Of a stretch of 64,000 nt of DNA, positions 57,292 to 64,000 are shown piece by piece. The notes beneath the pieces were generated by a model. It did no database searches, was not told where the DNA came from, and saw nothing but the letters and a program-made list of their open reading frames with translations. The position numbers were made by a program, and so were the translations under genes. Location of the stretch: NCBI GenBank assembly GCA_009733575.1, contig ML769521.1, forward strand, positions 23,085-87,084, read 5' to 3'. This DNA is from Gymnopus androsaceus JB14. Its lineage: Eukaryota; Basidiomycota; Agaricomycetes; Agaricales; Omphalotaceae. How positions within the stretch are numbered: position 1 is the stretch's first letter; the number at the start of each line of letters is the position of its first letter.

Positions 57292-59817
57292 ATGTCAACA
57301 ATCGAAACCCAGCACGGCGCATATCTTGGTTCTGAGCCCATCGCCGGGAGTTATGCACCTGAACGGACTCCACTACTCAATCCTGAATCGCGCTCTGGCT
57401 CCAATAGACCCATAGGTTGGTCCAATGAAGCTCACGAACATTCCATTGAAGAATTGCAAGATCCGCAGGAGGAAATGCCCACTCTTCCTCTTTTACTGAA
57501 CCAATTCTGGATCCTCCTCAAGTCATCTCTACCTGTGTTTGGGACGCATCTTTTAGAGTATGCGCTACTCATTACGAGCGTATTGGCGGTTGGTCATCTG
57601 GGTTAGTCGGCTTACCGCTTCTACGAATTGGGATAAAGTATTTCGCTCTCTAATCCATCCTTATCTCCCGAAAGGCACATTGGAACTGGCCGCTTGCACT
57701 CTTGGCTCTATGACCGCAAATGTAACGGCCTTCAGCATCGTTATTGGAATGGGAGGCGCGTTGGATACTGTGCTTCCTGGGGTTTGGGGCGCAAGTGCCA
57801 CCTCTAACTCCAATTTTGACTCTCACAAGGCGGAACCCGGGCGCAAAATTGCAGATTCACGGCTCCTCGGTCTGTGGTGCCAACGAATGGCCGTTCTATA
57901 CCTTCTCCTCCTTGTCCCGATGCTTTGTGTCTGGCTTAATGCCGAAGGTATATTAATCTTACTGCGACAGGACCGAGAAGTCGCTAGATTAGCTAGCAGG
58001 TATCTGGCCAGGGTAGGTTTCAGTTGCTTTGTTTTTTTTTTCCTTTTGCCAAATTGGGGATTAATATGTCTTTGTGTAGCTTGCATTAGGCCTTCCAGCA
58101 TTCGCGTTGACCACAATCACCAAGCGTTTTTTCCAAGCTCAAGGTCTTTTTAGTTTACCGACCAAGATTGGCACGGTCGTCGCAGGCATAAATGTACTAA
58201 TGACAGTAACATTGGGTATGTCTGTCATGCTAATCCTTCTCTTTCTACAATGACTAAAGGATGATGAAGTGCACTACCCGCATCCGTTACCCCGATCATT
58301 AGAGCCGTACCTCCATCTAGGATTCGACGGAGCTCCTCTCTCTACTTCAATTTCTTACAACCTTGTTGCGATCGTTAGCGTGATTTGTGGCTGGAGAATT
58401 GAAGTTGCGAGGAGAAAGCGTCGAGAAGAACGCGAAGCTCGCATTGATCAAACATCGTCTTCAAGAAACTCTAGATCCTATCTTGCCACGTCTGCATCGC
58501 AATGTGAAGGCATAAGTTCATCAAGTACCGCGGTCAGTTCAAGGAGTGCCTCACGAGACGCGCCACCTGCGAATAGACTTGGTAGGTCTTATATAATCCT
58601 TGCGCGTTTAAACTCCTTATAAAACAATCCTTAGATCCAGATCAACAGTCTTTTATTGAATCTTCGGAGAAGCATGAAATTCGCTCGGCCTGGTACCCAC
58701 TTTCAAAACGAGCTCTTCATCCCACTGGATTAGCTACTTTGCTTCATCTTGGACTGGGTGGAGTAGGTCAGACAGCGACAGAGTGGTGGGCATGGGAGTT
58801 AATTGGTCTGGCTGCCTCGTTGTATGTCGTTTCCGTTTATTTTTCTTCGTCTTCGCTAATTCACTTATTTGGATAGACTAGGACCTAAGGCTCTTGCAGC
58901 CCAATCGGTTCTACTCGTATCATGCTCAACAACGTTTCAAGCTCCATTCGCGCTGGGTGTGGCGACGAGTGTCAGAATAGGCCAGCTACTCGGGCTTGCA
59001 CAGCCGCGCCTCGCAAAGCTCGCTGCATACGCCGCTATTTTCTTGGGATTGGCGATTTCCCTAGTGTTCAGTACTATCTTCTGGGTCTGGCGAAGGAAAT
59101 GGGCGTATTTATTCAATAACGATGAAGGTCTGTCAATACTTTATTCATAGCATACTGAGCTGACCGCAAACGTAGATGTCGCTGTGATGGTGGCTAGCGT
59201 CTTACCACTTGTTGCTCTTTTCCAGGTATTCGATGGAAACGCTGGTATTACTGGTGGAATCCTGAGGGCTAGGGGTAAGCAAGGTACCGGGGCGCTACTT
59301 AATTTGAGGTAAGCTTTCATTTTAGGCTCCCATCCGTGATAATCTGATTCCTTTAAAAAGTGCGTATTACGTCATAGGCCTCCCTTTTGGTATCTATTTG
59401 GCCTTCAAGGACATCGGATTTCCCCATTCTATACCTGATCATCCGGTGGTACATTCCCTAGGCAATCGATTAACCACGATACTGTCACCTTCATCACCCT
59501 TGTCCGCTCTACCATCTCTTCATTTCCAACCTATCTTCAGTGGGTCCAAGGTCGCCTCGCAAGCCATGGCTACGATGGTGGATGATCCGATATATCCTTC
59601 TCTCCCAGAAGCCACTGCCGGTTTGCGAGGTCTTTGGATCGGGATAACCGTGTCTCTCGTGTACTGCTCAATAGTCGGAACGATTCTGTGCTTGATGACC
59701 GACTGGGAGCACGAGGTGGAGAAGGTCAGAGCAAGAGTGCGAGCGGAAGAACGCTGGGGCCGCCGCAATAACCAGAGCGAGGATGCTAGCGACGGTGGGA
59801 CCTTTGTCGAATCGTAG
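57292..59817 (+). CDS. MATE family efflux transporter, array copy 4
   Basis: Exons 57292-57601, 57675-58012, 58080-58215, 58270-58581, 58635-58821, 58877-59127, 59176-59308 and 59361-59817 join in phase to 707 residues. All MATE motifs are intact (GTLELAACTLGSMTANVTAF, GGALDTVLPGVWGA, FQVFDGNAGITGGILRARGK). It shares the two-residue insertion before IRSAWYP in exon 5 and the shorter intron 6 with copy 5. Copies 3, 4 and 5 therefore form one subfamily and copies 1 and 2 another. The acceptor of intron 1 is CGAAAG, weaker than the CGATAG of other copies but still AG. Confidence 0.93.
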
Positions 59818-59882
59818 TAAAATCGAGCAGGGATGAAAGATTACCGGTACCCTTGTTTTTTTTGAAACACTATGTTCATTCA

Positions 59883-60558
59883 CACACCGAAAGCGCAAAA
59901 AAATCCGCTCGAACGAAATACTAACTAATTTATAAAATTTCATGTCAAAAATCACTTATGAGTGAAAATTTGAGTGAAAATTGATTATTCAGTCAAACGG
60001 TCTTGTCGAGTGAAAATATACATATCAGTACATTATTTAGATAAACTGAAGAAGGGCCTAAATTATAGTATATCTGAGCTCCTGAAATGGTAAATGATTT
60101 GTTATATATTGCAAGTCAAATCATTCCGAGTGAAATATTTCCTTTCAGGTGTATCTTCAGACAATATAAAAAGTTGTGTGAATAATCATATTTCAGAATA
60201 ACTGAAAAGCCACAAATGAATGTGGTTGAGGCTTTTCAGTTATTCTGAAAGATGATTATTCATATAACTTTTTATATTGTCTGAAAATACACCTAAAGGG
60301 AAATATTTCACTCGGAATGATTTGACTTGCAATATATAACAAATCATTTACCATTTCAGGAGCTCAGATATACTATAATTCAGGCCCTTCTTCAGTTTAT
60401 CTAAACAATGTACTGATATGTATATTTTCACTCAACAAGATTGTTTGACTGAATAATCCAATTTCCCTCAAATTTTCACTCATAAGTGATTTTTTACACA
60501 AAATTTTATAAATCAGTTAGTATTTCGTTCGAGCGGATTTTTTTGCACTTTCGGCGTG
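59883..60558. mobile_element. 676-bp near-perfect palindromic transposable element
   Basis: The ends CACACCGAAAGCGCAAAAAA (left) and CACGCCGAAAGTGCAAAAAA (right, inward) start two arms of about 330 bp. The arms are complementary almost throughout and meet near 60213-60230 with a loop of under 20 nt. A TCA trinucleotide borders both ends (59880-59882 and 60559-60561). Deleting the element plus one TCA restores the exact spacing seen after MATE copy 3 (55730-55756). Ends starting CAC with a 3-bp duplication recall CACTA/CMC-type insertion, but the superfamily is not certain. No protein is encoded. Confidence 0.88.
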
Positions 60559-60734
60559 TCAACGACATCAGTAAATCGTGGAAAGTATGCCAGCGTATTG
60601 CGCCCAATATCTTATAATGCATTATTAAGCGCAGAAATGTAGAGATCTCTTTACAATGAATGTTGCTATGTGCTGGCCTCAAATTCCATTACATTCATGA
60701 GAATAGCGAAGATTAACGGTAGCCTGTCAGACTT

Positions 60735-61215
60735 CAACACTCAACCTTCAGTGAGCAAGAGACAACGACTAACCACTTTGACCATAGACTGCACGCAGAG
60801 GGATTAACCTCAAGGCTTTTGCAGCCCCCAATGCGGCATTCCCATTTGTCAAATTGTTCATAGCTTTCTCCGAAACGTTCATTAGACCCTTCCCAGCGTG
60901 GTCAATGGCTATGTAGGACGATTAGCATTGGTAGTTGTGACCCACCAACATGACCCACAATTGGCCGAATTCCAACCCGCGACGGCGGAAAAGGCGCCGT
61001 TATTGGGCAAGGAAGGGAGGGAGTCGAAGGTTGGTACAAGCGAGAATCGCGTACCCTTTCGTGATGAACCCGTTGGCTCCATCAGGTGTTCAATGAATGG
61101 CTTCCATCTTCGTAGTTCGTGTCGTATTGAACAATGTCGGCAGAAACGAGAGCTGCGACAACGGGAACGAAGGAAAATAACTTCAATATGATGGCTAGAT
61201 TTGAGAGCGGGGGTC
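60735..61215 (-). pseudogene. Cerato-platanin-like protein, decayed copy 4
   Basis: The leader KLFSFVPVVAALVSA starts with TTG where copy 3 has ATG (about 61181). YDTNYEDGSHSLNT then runs into a stop and frame change. GWNSANCGSCWW is intact at about 60950-60985. NVSEKAMNNLTNGNAA remains recognisable to about 60820. Multiple lesions make it a pseudogene. Confidence 0.7.
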
Positions 61216-62086
61216 TCAATCATCCTCCCCCTATGCTCCGGATCTTTTTAAGGTAAGATGTGGGCACAGATGACCGTCTAGCGGAGGGGGATTGTATTAG
61301 CTTATGCTTCGAGAACGAGAACACTAGGTTATGGCTAGAACCTATGAAGCAAGATAAGCGAGATAAGCCTACTCGTTGTTTAAAGACACTTTGGAAAGTT
61401 CCAGGAAGTCTCAAAACTTGCTAGCGTCATAAAGAACGCTCCGGAAGCAAGCTCCATCTGGATGCTGTGGCTTCTAATGAAGAGATTGTGTATATCTCCG
61501 AACTCCTCCAGCATCTACATTCGCCAAGGATTCAGGGATTTTGTCGCTGTCAGAGTGTGCACGCCTCAATGTACAATTTTTGAAAGAAACATGGTCCACA
61601 AGACCATAACGAAGGATGCTGATTGGCTATTGAAGGCTGCAATTTCTAATGATGAAAATATGGCGCGAGCTTTACATGTAACCTGGTATAGCAAGCTTTC
61701 ATAGTTGAGTAAGGCGAATGCGAGCAGATAACGAACGACGCACAAACGTTGTTGTTGGAAGAATTATAAACGTGGGATCCTTCGGAGAAATGCGATCAAT
61801 TCAATAATTTTTCGAAAGTCGCGCGCTCTCCTTCCGCCATTAGATAGTGCTTTTTATTTAAGAGGTTTCCGGGGCTATCTCGTGTTTCCTGCCTGCTACT
61901 ACCACTAGATATTTCTTCTTGAATTTTCTGCAATCTACTGCTCCATTTGCGACTTGAATACGATCTATCTTATGCACTATAGAGAATCGGAACTAGTTTA
62001 AGGTAGGGTCTACCACTTGCTCTCTTCTCTGCTCTCTTCTGCACTGATTGAATTAACCTTAAACCCACCTTCAAACAGAAAGCACA
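61216..62086. repeat. Array spacer upstream of MATE copy 5
   Basis: Shared block (about 61380-61745), TATTTAAG at 61855-61862, and leader intron ending TTCAAACAG before the ATG. A (CTCTTCT)-type duplication near 62020-62040 is unique to this copy. Confidence 0.6.
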
Positions 62087-64000
62087 ATGTCAACAATCGA
62101 AACCCAGCACGGCGCATATCTTGGTTCTGAGCCCATCGCCGGGAGTTATGCAGCTGAACGGACTCCACTACTCAATCCTGAATCGCGCCCTGGCTCCAAT
62201 AGACCGATAGTTTGGTCCAATGAAGCTCACGAACATTCCATTGAAGAATTGCAAGATCCGCAGGAGGAAATACCCACTCTTCCTCTTTTACTGAACCAAT
62301 TCTGGATCCTCCTCAAGTCATCTCTACCTGTGTTTGGGACGCATCTTTTAGAGTATGCGCTACTACTTACGAGCGTATTGGCGGTTGGTCATCTGGGTTA
62401 GTCGATTACTGCTTCTACGAATTGGGATAAAGTATTTCGCTCTCTAATCCATCCTTATCTCCCGACAGGCACATTGGAACTGGCCGCTTGCACTCTTGGC
62501 TCTATGACCGCAAATGTGACGGCCTTCAGCATCGTTATTGGAATGGGAGGCGCATTGGATACTGTGCTTCCTGGGGTTTGGGGCGCAAGTTCCACCTCTA
62601 AGTCCAAATTTGACTTTCACAAGGCGGAACCCGGGCGCAAAATCGCAGATTCACGGCTCCTCGGTCTGTGGTGTCAACGAATGGCCGTTCTATACCTTCT
62701 CCTCTTTGTCCCGATGCTTTGTGTCTGGCTTAATGCCGAAGGTATATTAATCTTACTGCGACAGGACCGAGAAGTCGCTAGATTAGCTAGCAGGTATCTG
62801 GCCAGGGTAGGTTTCAGTTGCTTTGTTTTTTTCCTTATGCCAAATTGGGGATTAAAATGTCTTTGTGTAGCTTGCATTAGGCCTTCCAGCATTCGCGTTG
62901 ACCACAATCACGAAGCGTTATTTCCAAGCTCAAGGTCTTTTCAGTTTACCGACCAAGATTGGCACGGTCGTCGCAGGTATAAATGTACTAATGACAGTAA
63001 CGTTGGGTATGTCTGTCATGCTAATCCTTCTCTTTCTGCAATGACTAAAGGATGATGAAGTGCACTTACCCGCATCCGTTACCCCGATCGTTAGCACCGT
63101 ATTTGCATCTAGGATTCGACGGAGCTCCTCTCTCTACTTCAATTTCTTACAACCTTGTTGCGATCGGTAGCGTGATTTGTGGCTGGAGAATTGAAGTTGC
63201 GAGGAGAAAGCATCGAGAAGCTCGCATTGATCAAACGCCGTCTTCAAGAAATTCTAGATCCTATCTTGCCACGTCCTCATCTTCGACCATCACCGCGGTC
63301 AGCTCGAGAAGTACCTCCAGAGACGCGCCACCTGCGAATAGACTTGGTACGTCTTATATAATCCTTGCGCGTTTAAACTCCTTATAAAACAATCCGTAGA
63401 TCCAGATCAACAGTCTTTCATTGAAACTTCGGAGGAGTATGAAATTCGCTCCAGCCTGGTACCCACCTTCAACGCGAGCTCTTCATCCCACTGGATTAGC
63501 TACTTTGCTCCATCTTGGACTGGGTGGAGTAGGTCAGACAGCGACGGAGCGGTGGGCATGGGAGTTAATTGGTCTGGCAGCCTCGTTGTCTGTCGTTTCC
63601 GTTTATTTTTCTTCGTCTTCACTAATTCACGTTTGGATAGACTAGGACCTAAGGCTCTTGCAGCCCAATCGGTTCTACTCGTATCAAGCTCAACAACGTA
63701 TCAAGGTTCCATTCGCGCTGGGTGTGGCGATGAGTGTCAGAATAGGTCAGTTACTCGGGCTTGCACAGCCGCGCCTCGCAAAGCTCGCTGCATACGCCGC
63801 TATTTTCTTGGGATTGGCGATTTCCCTAGTGTTCAGTACTATCTTCTGGGTCTGGCGAAGGAAATGGGCGTATTTATTCAATAACGATGAAGTCTGTCAA
63901 TATATTTATTCATAGCTGAGCTGACCGCAAACGTAGATGTCGCTGTGATGGTGGCTAGCGTTTACCACTTGTTGCTCTTTTCCAGGTATTCGATGGAAAC
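62087..64000 (+). pseudogene. MATE family efflux transporter, array copy 5, broken and cut by window end
   Basis: Exons 62087-62396, 62469-62806 and 62871-63006 are intact and very close to copy 4. Exon 4 (from 63061) has an extra T (TGCACTTACCC against TGCACTACCC). Exon 5 has an extra base (CGCTCCAGCC against CGCTCGGCC, about 63450). The exon 6 end has lost a G (GATGAAGTCTG against GATGAAGGTCTG, about 63891), which changes phase. Exon 7 has lost a C (about 63960). The gene continues past the window. The 5' part to about residue 260 is still clean, so decay is recent or due to sequence errors. Confidence 0.85.

Larger units (their letters stand above)
42345..64000 (+). repeat. Five-copy MATE/cerato-platanin tandem array
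   Basis: MATE starts at 42345, 46928, 53169, 57292 and 62087. The copy 3-to-4 spacing is 4123 bp. The copy 4-to-5 spacing of 4795 bp becomes 4116 bp after removing the 676-bp element and its 3-bp duplication. Units consist of MATE (+), cerato-platanin relic (-), shared non-coding block and promoter. The spacing between copies 2 and 3 is enlarged by kinase-derived sequence and a MITE. Confidence 0.9.

Overview
The window looks like nuclear DNA of an Agaricomycete (mushroom-forming basidiomycete). Genes are split by many 45-70 nt introns. The gene content is typical of that group: NACHT-ankyrin STAND proteins, TKL-type kinases with an HGDVRGAN catalytic loop, fungal GPCR-like proteins, a DOPA 4,5-dioxygenase, cerato-platanins and MATE transporters. 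Transposon fossils of several superfamilies are present. I see no rRNA gene, CRISPR array or convincing tRNA.

Layout. 1-11.8 kb is a transposon graveyard. It holds a decayed Ty1/copia gag-pol, a TA-flanked MITE, three hAT-like MITEs with perfect 8-bp target duplications, a 135-bp tandem duplication and probable remains of an adenylate-forming enzyme gene. 11.8-15.9 kb (minus) is a NACHT-ankyrin receptor-like gene with about 17 near-identical 99-bp ankyrin units. 16-19.5 kb holds a complete but inactivated Tc1/mariner element, two MITEs and a palindromic TAACTTG repeat. 20-23.1 kb has two tandem medium-chain dehydrogenase genes. 23.8-28.7 kb (all minus) has an NAD(P)-binding protein, PRPP synthetase and glutamate 5-kinase. 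The 5-kinase is divergent to an unknown N-terminally anchored protein at 28.9-30.9 kb. 31-35.4 kb has a GPCR-like protein (minus), a DOPA dioxygenase (plus) and a secreted ricin-B-type lectin-like protein (minus). 37.5-39.5 kb is a TKL kinase.

From 42.3 kb to the end runs a tandem array of five MATE exporter genes. Copies 1, 2 and 4 read through intact; copies 3 and 5 are broken, and 5 runs off the window. Each spacer carries decayed antisense cerato-platanin sequence and a shared non-coding block. One spacer also has a fragment of the neighbouring kinase 3' end. Copies 3, 4 and 5 repeat with a period near 4.12 kb once a 676-bp palindromic element, inserted after the duplication, is subtracted.

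Caution. Several conserved genes (PRPP synthetase, glutamate 5-kinase, DOPA dioxygenase, kinase, lectin, NACHT-ankyrin) each carry one or two single-base indels. These may be assembly errors rather than real inactivation. All gene models are by-eye splice reconstructions.
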